64,000 nucleotides of DNA from Denitromonas ohlonensis (lineage in GTDB: Bacteria; Pseudomonadota; Gammaproteobacteria; Burkholderiales; Rhodocyclaceae): NCBI RefSeq assembly GCF_007625205.1, contig NZ_VMNI01000010.1, positions 1 through 64,000 of the forward strand, read 5' to 3'. The translations under genes were made by a program, and so were the position numbers. Under the pieces are notes generated by a model. That model had not been told where the DNA came from, searched no databases, and was given only the letters and a program-made list of their open reading frames with translations. Positions 55,206 through 64,000 of the stretch are shown piece by piece (the stretch's first letter is position 1; the number at the start of each line of letters is the position of its first letter).

Positions 55206-56672
55206 TCAGCCTTTGCGGCCGACACCACCAAGCAGGAAGGCCACCGGTCGGTTGGCGCGTGACGGGGTGTCGGGTTTGGTGCTTGGGGCCTTGGGCGCGT
55301 CGCTGGCTTCGTAGGGCTTGGCATAATCGAAGCCATCGGCGGCGACGGTGGATTTCTTGCGTGCCGGCGTGCGCGTGCGCTCGCTTCGGCCGCGCGGCGC
55401 GGCGCTGTCGTCACCGCCTCGGCCGCGCGGGGCGGCGCTATCGTCACTGCCCCGGCTGCGGCGCCCGGCGTTGTCTTCGTTGCGGCCGCGGCGGCCGGCA
55501 CTGGCGCCGTCGCTGTGGTCACGAACACCGGAGGCCTGGAAGTCTTCAACGGTATGTACCGGAATCGTCAGCTTGATCAGCTTTTCGATGCCAGCCAGGT
55601 TGCTGCGATCTTCGGGCGCCACGAGTGAAATGGCTTTGCCTTTCTTGCCGGCGCGACCGGTGCGGCCGATGCGGTGCACATAGTCTTCCGAGGTATTGGG
55701 CAGGACATAGTTGACCACGTAGGGCAGGTCGTCGATGTCCAGGCCGCGGGCGGCCACGTCGGTGGCCACGAGCACGCGGGTGGTGCCGTTCTTGAAGCCT
55801 TCGAGGGCCTCGGTACGCTGCTGCTGGCTCTTGTCGCCATGGATGGCGTCGGCCGGGATGTCGCAGCGGTTGAGGTAGTGGGTGAGTCGGCTGCAGCCGA
55901 ACTTGGTGTCGACAAACACCAGCACCTGGGCGTCGATGGTGGTCTTGAGCAGATGCACCAGCAGGTCACGCTTGCGGCTGGACTCGACCGGATAGACCTG
56001 GTGCTCGATGGTCTCGCTGACCATGTTGCGGCGGGCGACTTCGATCAGTTGCGGCTCGTTCAGCATCTGGTCGGCCAGCTTCTTGATTTCGTTCGAGAAG
56101 GTGGCCGAGAACAGCAGGCTCTGGCGCTGGTTGGGCAGCATCGAGAGGATGCGGCGGATGTCGGGGATGAAGCCCATGTCGAGCATGCGGTCGGCTTCGT
56201 CGAGCACCAGCATCTTGACCTGGTTGAGCTGGATGCTGCGCTGCTGGACGTGGTCGAGCAGACGGCCGGGGGTGGCCACCACGATCTCGACGCCTTCGCG
56301 CAGGATCTGCGTCTGGGCGCGCATGTCGACACCGCCGTAGATGCAGGTGGCGCGCAGCGGCAGGTATCGACTATAGGTGAGCACCGACTCATACACCTGC
56401 ATGGCCAGCTCGCGGGTCGGCGCCAGAATGAGGGCGCGAACCGGGTGGCGGGCGGGCGAGGTGCTGGTGCTGGCATGCGGGGCCAGGCGTTGCAGGACCG
56501 GCAGCGTGAAGCTGGCGGTTTTGCCGGTGCCGGTTTGCGCACCGCCCATCACGTCGCGGCCCGACAGTACGATCGGAATGGCGTCGCGTTGGATGGGGGT
56601 CGGCTCTGAGTAGCCGGCGTCTTCAACGGCGCGCAGCAGTTCCGGCATCAGGCCGAGATCGGCAAAAGTCAT
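55206..56672 (-). CDS. rhlE: DEAD-box RNA helicase RhlE-type
   Basis: A 488-residue DEAD-box helicase. The helicase motifs are in order: Q motif EPTPIQRDAIP, AQTGTGKT, PTRELA, VLDEADRMLDMGF, FSATF, and HRIGRTGRAG. The core ends near residue 380. The C-terminus is a basic, low-complexity tail with tandem Arg-Gly/Asp units (DDSAAPRGRGG, DDSAAPRGRSE). It probably acts in ribosome assembly and RNA decay. The tail repeats are imperfect copies of about 12 residues. Confidence 0.92.
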   Translation of the reverse strand: MTFADLGLMPELLRAVEDAGYSEPTPIQRDAIPIVLSGRDVMGGAQTGTGKTASFTLPVLQRLAPHASTSTSPARHPVRALILAPTRELAMQVYESVLTYSRYLPLRATCIYGGVDMRAQTQILREGVEIVVATPGRLLDHVQQRSIQLNQVKMLVLDEADRMLDMGFIPDIRRILSMLPNQRQSLLFSATFSNEIKKLADQMLNEPQLIEVARRNMVSETIEHQVYPVESSRKRDLLVHLLKTTIDAQVLVFVDTKFGCSRLTHYLNRCDIPADAIHGDKSQQQRTEALEGFKNGTTRVLVATDVAARGLDIDDLPYVVNYVLPNTSEDYVHRIGRTGRAGKKGKAISLVAPEDRSNLAGIEKLIKLTIPVHTVEDFQASGVRDHSDGASAGRRGRNEDNAGRRSRGSDDSAAPRGRGGDDSAAPRGRSERTRTPARKKSTVAADGFDYAKPYEASDAPKAPSTKPDTPSRANRPVAFLLGGVGRKG

Positions 56673-56759
56673 AGGCGGCGGGTGTCCTGAGTGGGCGCAC
56701 GGCGCCCCAATAGGTGAGAAAACAAAGGATTATAACGCGTTGCGCTGTCGTTTCGGTGA

Positions 56760-57839
56760 TCAGCGGAAGTCGGTTCGGCTGAGGTAGCCGGTGACCTCTT
56801 CGCGATCGTGGTAGAGCTGTTTGAAACGCAGTACATGCGGGACGCCGTTGAGCTTGTTTTCGATGATGTCCTGACACTTGAGGAGCGCGCCGTAGCGTTG
56901 CTTCATGGGGAGCTTGAGATTGAAGATCGCGTGGCGACAGCGCTTGTTGGCGCTCCAGTCGCCCATCAGCGTGGCGATCCGGCTGGGTTGCTCGACCATG
57001 TCGCACACCAGCCAGTCGACCGCGCGTGGCGGGCGCCAGGTAAAGCCGTCGGCGCGGATGTGGGTAACCATGCCGCCGGCGAGCAGCTGTTTGTCCATCG
57101 GGCCGTTGTCGATCGCGGTCACATACAGTCCGCGTTGCGCCAGCTGCCAGCTCCAGCCACCCGGGGCGGCGCCCAGGTCGACCGCCTTGCCTTGCGGGCG
57201 CAGCCAGCGTTCGCGCTCCTTGTCGTCGAGCAGGCACATGAGCGCTTCGGCGAGCTTGAGCGTGGAGCGGCTCGGCGCCTCCGACGGCATGCGCAGGCGG
57301 GCGATGCCTTGCGGCCAGGGATTGGTGAGCTGGGCATTGCCGAGGCCGATCCAGGCCTGGGTTTCGTCGGGGAAGAACAATTGGAGCTGCGGATCGCGAC
57401 CGTTGGGGCGCAGCAGGCCGGCCTGCGCCAGACCGTTTTCCAGTGGGCCGGCAAATCGCTTGCAAAAGCCGGAGCGGCTCTTGCCCTCGTTGGTGTCCGG
57501 ATATTCGTACATCACGCTTGAGACGCGTGCGCCGGCCTTGCTCAGCGCCTCGACGATGGGCGTGACCCGGTCTCGGCTGGGGAGCGCCGCAATGGTGTGG
57601 ATGACCGGCCAGGCCTGCCGCGCGAAGATCAGGTCGCGCCAGTTGAGCGCGGCCTGTACTTCAGACCAGATCAGCGGTTCGTCGAGCTGAAACAACACGT
57701 AACCGTCGCGCTCCCGCATGGTGCTGGCGCGGCCGGGTATGCTGGCCAGCGTGGCGCGCTCTTCAAGCTCCGCAGCGACCTCTTTTTCGAAGCCTGGGCG
57801 GCATTGGACGAGCAGGGCTGAGGCGATAGGCAGGGGCAT
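56760..57839 (-). CDS. rlmM: 23S rRNA 2'-O-ribose methyltransferase RlmM
   Basis: A 359-residue RlmM that methylates the ribose of C2498 in 23S rRNA (E. coli numbering). The N-terminal part is a THUMP-like RNA-binding region. The Rossmann domain has AVDLGAAPGGWSWQLAQRG as motif I, DWLVCDMVEQP and AIFNLKLPMKQRY. The ATG at 57839 starts the conserved LLVQCRPGFEKEVAAEL; a further upstream extension would overlap the divergent aldo/keto reductase start. Confidence 0.9.
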   Translation of the reverse strand: MPLPIASALLVQCRPGFEKEVAAELEERATLASIPGRASTMRERDGYVLFQLDEPLIWSEVQAALNWRDLIFARQAWPVIHTIAALPSRDRVTPIVEALSKAGARVSSVMYEYPDTNEGKSRSGFCKRFAGPLENGLAQAGLLRPNGRDPQLQLFFPDETQAWIGLGNAQLTNPWPQGIARLRMPSEAPSRSTLKLAEALMCLLDDKERERWLRPQGKAVDLGAAPGGWSWQLAQRGLYVTAIDNGPMDKQLLAGGMVTHIRADGFTWRPPRAVDWLVCDMVEQPSRIATLMGDWSANKRCRHAIFNLKLPMKQRYGALLKCQDIIENKLNGVPHVLRFKQLYHDREEVTGYLSRTDFR

Positions 57840-57934
57840 GGAGGCGGGGACGACACAGAGGCAGAATGGCCGGATAATACTGGCATCCGATGCCGCTCGC
57901 CATGTTCGGGCGCAGATCATTGTGAGGAAGGCCA

Positions 57935-58972
57935 ATGCAGTATCAACAATTGGGCCGCAGCGCGCTGGAGGTGTCGCGTGTTTGCCTGGGGACCATGACC
58001 TTCGGTCAGCAGAATACCGAGGCCGAAGCGCATGCGCAGCTCGATTGTGCCCGGGCTGCCGGCGTGAATTTCATCGATACCGCCGAGCTCTATGCGGTGC
58101 CCGCGCGAGCCGAGACCTACGGCGCGAGTGAGCGCATCGTCGGGTCCTGGCTGCGCCGTCAGCCACGCGATCAGATTGTGCTGGCCACCAAGGTGGCGGG
58201 CCCGGCGCGCGGATTGCAGTGGATACGGGGCGGCCCGCTGGCGCTCGACGCGGCAAACATTCAGGCCGCGATCGAAGGCAGTCTGACGCGCTTGCAAACG
58301 GATTATGTCGATCTGTACCAATTGCACTGGCCCGAGCGAAACCAGCCCATGTTCGGGCAGTGGCAGTACGACCCGGCGCGGGAGCGCGACTGCACGCCGA
58401 TTCGCGTGCAACTCGAGGCGCTGTCAGCGCTGGTCAAGGCCGGCAAAGTGCGCTATGTCGGGTTGTCGAACGAGCACCCGTGGGGTGTTGCCGAGTTTGT
58501 TCGACTCGCCCGCGAGCATGATTTGCCCTGCGTCGTGTCCGTTCAGAATGCCTACAACCTGCTCAATCGGATCTACGAGTACGGGATGGCCGAGTTGTGC
58601 GAACGCGAGGGCGTTGGCCTGCTGGCCTATTCGCCGCTGGGTTTTGGTTTGCTGACGGGCAAGTATCTGACCGACCCGAAGACGGCGGGGCGGCTCAATG
58701 CGTTTGCCGGTTTCGGCCAGCGCTATGACAAGCCAGGCGTCGCCCCGGCGGTCGCCGCCTATGCCCGGGTGGCGAAAGATTTTGGTCGTTCGCCCACGGC
58801 GCTGGCGCTGGCGTTTGTACTGGGGCGCTGGTTTGTGAGCAGTACCATTATTGGTGCGACCTCGATCGAACAGCTAAAGGAAAATCTCGATGCTGCCGAT
58901 ATGACACTGTCAGGCGAAGAGCTCGCCGCGATTGACGCGGTGCATCTGCAGTGGAGCAACCCTGCGCCATGA
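57935..58972 (+). CDS. Aldo/keto reductase (Tas-like)
   Basis: A 345-residue TIM-barrel NADPH reductase close to E. coli Tas. The catalytic residues are visible: Asp in NFIDTAELYAV, Tyr in the same block, Lys in VLATKVAGP and His in YQLHWPER. NAYNLLNR and YSPLGFGLLTGKYL are typical Tas blocks. Substrate not known. Confidence 0.9.
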   Translation: MQYQQLGRSALEVSRVCLGTMTFGQQNTEAEAHAQLDCARAAGVNFIDTAELYAVPARAETYGASERIVGSWLRRQPRDQIVLATKVAGPARGLQWIRGGPLALDAANIQAAIEGSLTRLQTDYVDLYQLHWPERNQPMFGQWQYDPARERDCTPIRVQLEALSALVKAGKVRYVGLSNEHPWGVAEFVRLAREHDLPCVVSVQNAYNLLNRIYEYGMAELCEREGVGLLAYSPLGFGLLTGKYLTDPKTAGRLNAFAGFGQRYDKPGVAPAVAAYARVAKDFGRSPTALALAFVLGRWFVSSTIIGATSIEQLKENLDAADMTLSGEELAAIDAVHLQWSNPAP

Positions 58973-59000
58973 GGCCACGTGAAGTGAAGGACGCGATTCT

Positions 59001-60536
59001 GTGAAAGAGATTGTCGCCGCGACAGATTTGAAGATCGGCATGTTCGTCGCTGAGCTGGATCGGCCGTGGCTGGATTCCCCCTTTCTGATCCAGGGCTTCG
59101 TCGTCGAAAACCAGGCCACACTGGACAAGCTTCAGGCCCTGTGCCGGTTTGTGTCGGTGGATTGGCAGCGCAGCACGGGCGAGCACTATCGTGCGCCGGT
59201 GCGCGAATCGGTGGCGTCGACCGTTGGACACAGCCTGGCCGGCGCTGCCCGCATTGCCGGGCGTACCGCGGCACCTCGGCCAAAACACGATTTTGTGGAT
59301 GTGCTGCGTTGGCTACGCAGCGGGGGGGCGCCGCCGCCCGAATTATCGCCACCGTCGGCGGCCCGCGCGTGGGTTGATGCGGAGGCGCCGGCAGGACGTC
59401 CTGCCACGAACTATGCGTCAGACGACGAGGCGCCGTCGCGTGAAGGCTGGCGCGCGCGCATGTCCCGCTGGTTTGCCCGGGAAGAGGCGCCCGCGCCCTA
59501 TGTGGTGGCGGACCCCCTGGCCAGCAAGGATGAAGACCTCGGTCCGAAGCGCGAGGGCGCCAGCGCAACGGTCTGGATCGAGTCGGCTGCGGTTGAGGAT
59601 GAACTGTTCCTCGCCACGCCGGCCTATGAGTCGGCACAGACCACCGTCGAACAACTGGTGGCGGATGTGCAGCAGAACCTGCGTCCGGACATGGAGCGGG
59701 TGCGCAGCAATGTCGAAGACATGATGCAGAGCGTGGTGCGCAACCCCGACGCGCTGCTGTGGCTCACCCGGCTCAAGCGAACCGACCAGTACGCCTATGA
59801 TCACGCGCTGGATGTCAGCGTGCTGCTGATGGTGTTTGCGCGGTCGCTGGGCATGACGGCGCATGAGATGACGCTGCTGGGTATTGTTGGCTTGATGCAG
59901 GACATCGGCAAGGTGCGCCTGCCGCCCCGACTGCTCAAAAAATCCGGCCTGATCACCCCGCTGGAGCGCCAGATCTTCCAGGCCCATGTCGATTATTCGC
60001 TGGCGATTCTGAAAGACACGCCCGATGGCTCCCCCGAGGTCCTCGAGATTGTCTCGCGCCATCATGAGCGCTACGACGGCTCCGGCTATCCGGACGGTAT
60101 GGCGGGCGACGCCATTGGGCGCTATAGCGAAATGGCGGGGCTGGTCGATACCTACTGTGCGATGACGCGCGAGCGGCCGTGGGGTGATGCGCTCAGCCCT
60201 CAAAGTGCGCTTGAACAGATCAACACCATGCGCGAGCGCGATTTCTCCGAGACGGTGGTCGATACCTTCATCCAGTGTGTCGGCCTCTATCCGGTGGGGA
60301 CGCTGGTGGCGCTGAACACGGGCGAGGTGGCGGTGGTGATTGCGCAAAATCAGGTTCGCCGCTTGCGACCGCGGGTGCTGGTGCTGTTGGCGCCGGATCA
60401 CTCCCCCAATGCGCACCCGCCGACACTCGATCTGCTCTACGACCCGGTGGCGCCCGATGGGTCGGTCTACGAAATCCGCAAGGCCTTGCCACCGGGCGCC
60501 TACGGCATCGATCCGAAGGAGTTCTACCTCGGATGA
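59001..60536 (+). CDS. HD-GYP protein with DUF3391 and altered HD motif
   Basis: A 511-residue protein. The N-terminal DUF3391-type region (KIGMFVAELDRPWLDSPFLIQGF) occupies residues 1-60, then a long low-complexity charged and Pro-rich stretch (85-200). The HD-GYP domain runs from about 240 to 410. The HD pair is changed to QD at 300-301 (LMQDIGK), while HHE (354-356) and GYP (362-364) are intact. Loss of one metal-binding His suggests reduced or no hydrolysis of c-di-GMP. GTG start at 59001, with AAGGA upstream. Its stop overlaps the next gene as ATGA. Confidence 0.86.
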   Translation: MKEIVAATDLKIGMFVAELDRPWLDSPFLIQGFVVENQATLDKLQALCRFVSVDWQRSTGEHYRAPVRESVASTVGHSLAGAARIAGRTAAPRPKHDFVDVLRWLRSGGAPPPELSPPSAARAWVDAEAPAGRPATNYASDDEAPSREGWRARMSRWFAREEAPAPYVVADPLASKDEDLGPKREGASATVWIESAAVEDELFLATPAYESAQTTVEQLVADVQQNLRPDMERVRSNVEDMMQSVVRNPDALLWLTRLKRTDQYAYDHALDVSVLLMVFARSLGMTAHEMTLLGIVGLMQDIGKVRLPPRLLKKSGLITPLERQIFQAHVDYSLAILKDTPDGSPEVLEIVSRHHERYDGSGYPDGMAGDAIGRYSEMAGLVDTYCAMTRERPWGDALSPQSALEQINTMRERDFSETVVDTFIQCVGLYPVGTLVALNTGEVAVVIAQNQVRRLRPRVLVLLAPDHSPNAHPPTLDLLYDPVAPDGSVYEIRKALPPGAYGIDPKEFYLG

Positions 60537-62347
60537 ACGCCGCGCTCCGTGCGACTTCGACTGCGCTGGCTTTGCTGGACGAGGCGGATCTCGCTCGTCT
60601 GCTGACACAGCAGGGTTTTCAGCCGGAAGATCGCGCGGCGGTGCGCGCCTTTGGCCGCGTGGTCAGTCGCGACCAGTTGCAGGCCGACTTTGCGACCGCT
60701 TTTCTGTCTCGCGCCGGTGCGCCGGTGGCGCCGGATGCCGCCGACGCCGAGGCTGCGTTTTGCGACGAGTTGCTCGACATCTGCCATTGGCAGGGCGACG
60801 CCGACTGGTTCAACCGCCTGGCCGCACGGTGGCGCGACTGTCTCGACCGCGGGGTGTCCGATCACTTCCCCTGGGCGGCCTGTGGCGCCTTGCTGTCTGC
60901 CTGCCGGGACCGGCTCGTCGGGGGGCGCGCCGAGGTCTTTCAGCTCGAAATGGATCTGCTTACCGGCCTGGTGCGGGTCATCTGGGCCTTGGCGGCCTAT
61001 CTGGCCGAAGTGGGCATTTTGCGAGAGCGTGAAAAGCTGCGCGCATTTACCTTGCTTGATGCGCACACCGGTTTGCCCAACCGCCGTCGCTTCGAGCAAG
61101 TGCTTGAGGCGGCGCTGGCGGTGGCCAGTGCGGACTGGTCGGTGGGGCTGGTGATTCTGAGCTTGCGGGCAGGCGATGCGTCGGCCACCTTGCTGGCAGG
61201 CGAGCGTGAGCGTGTGCAACTGGCCGTCAGCGAGCGCCTCGCCACCGCGATCCGCGATGGCGATGTGCTGTGTCTGACCGGTGAAGATGAGTGGTCGCTG
61301 GTGCAATGCGCCGTGCGCTCTCCCGCGCAGGTTCTGCTGGCCGCACACAAGTTGCGGGAAGTCGCGCTGAGCGCCGTGGCCTCGCTGGACGTGGCCAAAC
61401 ACCTGACGATCAGCGCTGGCGGTGCCAGCGGTCCGGTGGATGCGGCCGATGCCAAAGGGCTTGAACGCGCCGCGCGCAACGCCTTGTTTGCCGCCCGGGA
61501 CGCGCGTCAGCCGGTGGCCATGTACTCGCCGGAGGCGGCTCAGACGTCGCATGCGGCCGCCGGCCTCGAGCAAGAGTTCATGCGCGCGCTGGCAATGCAG
61601 CACTTTGAACTGTTCTTGCAGCCGCAGATCGATGTGGCCACCGGCGCGTGTCGTAGCGTCGAGGCCTTGCTGCGCTGGCGGCGTGCCGAAGGCAGCTGGG
61701 TGGCGCCACCGGCGGTGATTGAACTCGCTGAACGCTCCGGCGGCGGCGCTCAGATGCTGCGCTCCTTGCTGTCGCGGCAGGCGCGTATCGCCGATGAACT
61801 GGCGCGGGCCGGGGTCGATGTGGCGGTGATGCTCAATCTGACCTCTCAAGATATTCGCGACCCCGATTTGCCTGCCCTGGTGCGCCAGTCGCTGGACAGC
61901 TGGCGGGTTCCGGCGCATCGCGTGGGCTTTGAACTCACCGAGGGGGCGTTGCTGGTCGACGAACCTGCCGCGGGCAAGGTGGTGGCGGCGCTGGGCGAGG
62001 CAGGATATGCCGTGGCGCTGGACGATTTCGGTACCGGGTATTCGTCGCTGTCGCATCTGCGCCGTCTGCCCGTCGATGAGCTGAAGATTGATCGTCAGTT
62101 TGTGGCCGGCGTGTGCACCGATGAGCAAGACCGCGCCATGGTCGAAGCCTTGCTGGTGATGGCGCGTGCGTTCAAGCTGCGGGTTGTCGCCGAGGGCGTT
62201 GAGACCGAAGCGCAGGCGAGCCTGCTGACGGAAATGGGCTGTGATCGCTTGCAGGGCTACTTTTTTGCCCGGCCCATGAATGTTGAGGCGTTTGTGCGGT
62301 GGTGGCGCGCGCGCTATGTTCAGCCGGTCGTGCCGCTAGGGACTTGA
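60533..62347 (+). CDS. GGDEF-EAL protein, probable c-di-GMP phosphodiesterase
   Basis: A 604-residue protein. Residues 1-165 are a helical sensor-like domain that vaguely resembles a globin-coupled sensor, which I cannot confirm. The GGDEF domain has GEDEW at 250-254 in place of GGDEF but keeps RxxD as RDGD at 241-244. The EAL domain (from 355) looks fully active: EALLRW (377-382), MLNLT, ELTEGALL, ALDDFGTGYSSL, ELKIDRQF, AEGVE and LQGYFFARP. It is translationally coupled to the HD-GYP gene, so it is likely the enzyme that works with that protein. Confidence 0.88.
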   Translation: MNAALRATSTALALLDEADLARLLTQQGFQPEDRAAVRAFGRVVSRDQLQADFATAFLSRAGAPVAPDAADAEAAFCDELLDICHWQGDADWFNRLAARWRDCLDRGVSDHFPWAACGALLSACRDRLVGGRAEVFQLEMDLLTGLVRVIWALAAYLAEVGILREREKLRAFTLLDAHTGLPNRRRFEQVLEAALAVASADWSVGLVILSLRAGDASATLLAGERERVQLAVSERLATAIRDGDVLCLTGEDEWSLVQCAVRSPAQVLLAAHKLREVALSAVASLDVAKHLTISAGGASGPVDAADAKGLERAARNALFAARDARQPVAMYSPEAAQTSHAAAGLEQEFMRALAMQHFELFLQPQIDVATGACRSVEALLRWRRAEGSWVAPPAVIELAERSGGGAQMLRSLLSRQARIADELARAGVDVAVMLNLTSQDIRDPDLPALVRQSLDSWRVPAHRVGFELTEGALLVDEPAAGKVVAALGEAGYAVALDDFGTGYSSLSHLRRLPVDELKIDRQFVAGVCTDEQDRAMVEALLVMARAFKLRVVAEGVETEAQASLLTEMGCDRLQGYFFARPMNVEAFVRWWRARYVQPVVPLGT

Positions 62348-62360
62348 CGCCGCGGCGGGT

Positions 62361-62738
62361 TCACGGGCGGCGGCTGTAGCGCGGGCGCGGTGCGTCGGGC
62401 TCGGCCGCATGCGCCTCGGGGGCGGCAGTTTTTGTTTCGTCCGATTGGGTCGGGTCGGGTGTTTCGGTCATTGTCGGTGGCACCACGTCGATCTTGTTTT
62501 CGACCATGTAGTCGTTCATATTCCGCCACCCGTTGAACACGTCGGCTTTGGACGCTTTGGGGTTGAGCGAAAAACAGTCCTCCAGCGCGCGGCCGGCGTG
62601 GCGGCAGGCGCTGCCGATGGCTTCGCCTTCGGCCTGCGCCCGGGCAGCTTCTTTTACCGGATCGGGAATGCCCAGTTCCTCGCAGCCGGTGAGGGTGGCG
62701 ATCAGCGCAAAGGCAATGGCGGCAGATTGAAGTGTCAT
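62361..62738 (-). CDS. Small hypothetical lipoprotein
   Basis: A 125-residue protein with a lipoprotein signal peptide (IAFALIATLTGC, lipobox LTGC). The first half contains a Cys pair (GSACRHAGRALEDCFSLNPKASKADVFNGWRNMNDYMVENKI) that may form a disulfide. The C-terminal third is acidic, Pro- and Thr-rich and disordered. I recognise no named family. The ATG at 62738 is chosen because it begins the signal peptide. Confidence 0.7.
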   Translation of the reverse strand: MTLQSAAIAFALIATLTGCEELGIPDPVKEAARAQAEGEAIGSACRHAGRALEDCFSLNPKASKADVFNGWRNMNDYMVENKIDVVPPTMTETPDPTQSDETKTAAPEAHAAEPDAPRPRYSRRP

Positions 62739-62864
62739 GGTGAATACCAAATAGGGTCCGACGATGAAAGATATCGTCGCCCCAGGCAAAATCTTGAGCG
62801 GCGTTGCCGCGCAAAATTTCGGATCAAGCGAGTTGTCCGCGCACATCGCGGGAGGAAGGTTCTG

Positions 62865-64000
62865 ATGTTGATGCAATCGATGTCGAAAATGTGGCGCTAT
62901 GGGCTGGTCGCAGCGCTGGCGTCCGCGGGGCTGACACACGCAGCCGGCGAGCCACATGTGGTGAGCTTGTCGCATGTTTTTGATGCAGAGCGGGCCCAGC
63001 AACTCGAGACCTTGGTCGAGCGCTTCAACGCCTCGGATCGCGGTGGGCGGGTGCGTGTCGTGGCTGACCCCACGGCCGAAGCGGAAGCGGCGATTCAGAT
63101 CGTGCAAGGCGATGCCGAGCAGGCCTTGCGCAAACGCGGCGCGTACCGACCGCTCTATCAGGTCATGGCGGAGTCCGGCATGGCGCTTGGCCGCGACAAG
63201 GTGCTGGCGGCGTTTGACCGCGACACCACCGATTCACGAGGCCGTCGCGTGGCCTTGCCGGTGGGCATGCACACGCCGGTGCTGTTCATCAATCGCCAGG
63301 CCTTCATCGGTGCCGGGCTCGACCCGGATGCGCCGCCGCGGACATGGCGTGAGCTGCAGGACGCGCTCGGCAAGCTCTTTGATGCCGGACAGGCGTGCCC
63401 CGGTACCGTGTCCAATCCCAGCTGGGTCATGGTCGACAACGTCAGCGCGCGCCAGAATGTGGCGGTCACCCGGCAGGCCGGGCGCAAGGAAGAGCTGTCG
63501 GTCAACGGCATGCTCCAGATCCGCCACATTGCGCTGATGGCCAGCTGGGTGCGTGCGCGCTATCTTCACCTGCACGGCGCGGGCGCTGAGCCACTTGAGC
63601 GATTCAAGCGCGGCGAGTGCGCAGTGATTGCGGCAGAGTCAGCGCATTGGCCCGAATTCCGCCAATCGGCGGGGTTTGACGTCGGCGTCAGCGAATTGCC
63701 TTTTTATGACGACTTTCCCGGTGGCGTGGGCGCGACCCTCGCGGATGGCCCGACGCTGTGGGTGGCCAAGGGCAAGAAGCGCGACGACTACAAAGTCGTC
63801 GCCCGCTTTGTGCGCTTTTTGCTGAAGCCCGAAAACCAGCTGGCCTGGCAGCGTGGCACCGGCTATTTGCCGATGGACGAAAAAGGCAGCGTGGCCGGCG
63901 GCGGTGTGGCCAGCGATCAGCCCAATCTGGTGGTGGCCCGTAAACAACTCGGCGCGAGTGCCAAAGGCAGCCCTGCCAGTACCGAGCTGCCCCGGCAAGC
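62865..64000 (+). CDS. UgpB-like ABC transporter substrate-binding protein (cut by the window end)
   Basis: An open frame from the ATG at 62865 to the last base of the window, 378 codons without a stop. The signal peptide is followed by EPHVVSLSHVFDAERAQQLETLV. THTPVLFINRQAFIGAGLDPDAPPRTWREL, DGPTLWVAKGKKRDDY, FLLKPENQLAWQRGTGYLP match UgpB-type glycerol-3-phosphate binding proteins. GGAGGAAGG lies just upstream. Rest of the gene and any transporter genes are outside the window, so the substrate is uncertain. Confidence 0.82.
   Translation, partial: MLMQSMSKMWRYGLVAALASAGLTHAAGEPHVVSLSHVFDAERAQQLETLVERFNASDRGGRVRVVADPTAEAEAAIQIVQGDAEQALRKRGAYRPLYQVMAESGMALGRDKVLAAFDRDTTDSRGRRVALPVGMHTPVLFINRQAFIGAGLDPDAPPRTWRELQDALGKLFDAGQACPGTVSNPSWVMVDNVSARQNVAVTRQAGRKEELSVNGMLQIRHIALMASWVRARYLHLHGAGAEPLERFKRGECAVIAAESAHWPEFRQSAGFDVGVSELPFYDDFPGGVGATLADGPTLWVAKGKKRDDYKVVARFVRFLLKPENQLAWQRGTGYLPMDEKGSVAGGGVASDQPNLVVARKQLGASAKGSPASTELPRQ

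Noticed and set aside
55384-55545. Repeated Gly/Arg-coding stretch at the end of rhlE as a possible DNA repeat or CRISPR-like array
   Set aside because: The repeats are in frame, have no spacers and encode the usual basic RGG-like tail of RhlE helicases.

Overview
The window looks like chromosome of a high-GC betaproteobacterium, probably a Rhodocyclales member (Azoarcus/Thauera/Zoogloea-like). This rests on the 5S rRNA sequence, the rplU-rpmA-obg-proB block, a PEP-CTERM/exosortase signature with a sigma-54 promoter, a glcDEF operon, prpE, split pntAA/AB/B and many c-di-GMP proteins. The taxonomy is inferred from gene content and was not computed.

Region 1 (1-20,250): the tail of an rRNA operon (5S plus terminator), a stand-alone fabB, a frameshifted small exported protein, a small conserved exported protein, then a nearly unbroken minus-strand aryl polyene (APE) operon of 20 genes. 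Read 5' to 3' it is PPTase, apeC, D, E, F, G, H, I, J, an aromatic amino acid ammonia lyase, apeK, L, M, N, O, P, Q, R, a MipA/OmpV outer-membrane protein and a methyltransferase. Most junctions are ATGA or TGATG stop/start overlaps. The lyase should supply an aryl acrylate starter. ApeH loads it on an ACP. ApeO/C, R, Q and I/P extend and reduce it. Acyltransferases, LolA-like, MMPL and lipoprotein components move the product to the outer membrane.

Region 2 (20,460-30,510): an orphan ParA with a small basic partner, tRNA-Arg(CCU), the ABC-F ATPase uup, a GIDE-domain membrane protein with an EF-hand next to LemA, an HDOD protein, an AcuI-like reductase, a response regulator with a degenerate GGDEF domain, and prpE.

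Region 3 (30,520-36,860): a small accessory locus. A FeeM-like (PEP-CTERM/exosortase-associated) acyltransferase and two FtsX-type ABC permeases without an ATPase are divergent from a ThiF/E1-like enzyme and a nitroreductase-like flavoprotein. A sigma-54-driven PEP-CTERM protein follows. This is the best candidate for an undescribed small-molecule pathway.

Region 4 (36,970-52,260): housekeeping and metabolic genes: proB-obg-rpmA-rplU, a SulP transporter, a GntR regulator with glcD, a 42-residue membrane peptide, glcE and glcF, MaoC, a PP2C phosphatase, CorA and the transhydrogenase pntAA-pntAB-pntB.

Region 5 (52,380-64,000): c-di-GMP signalling genes (a PAS-GGDEF-EAL protein with both domains degenerate, an HD-GYP protein with an altered HD pair, a GGDEF-EAL protein with an intact EAL), rhlE, rlmM, an aldo/keto reductase, a lipoprotein and a UgpB-like binding protein cut by the window edge.

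No intergenic gap exceeds about 240 bases. I saw no insertion sequence, integrase, CRISPR array or origin.
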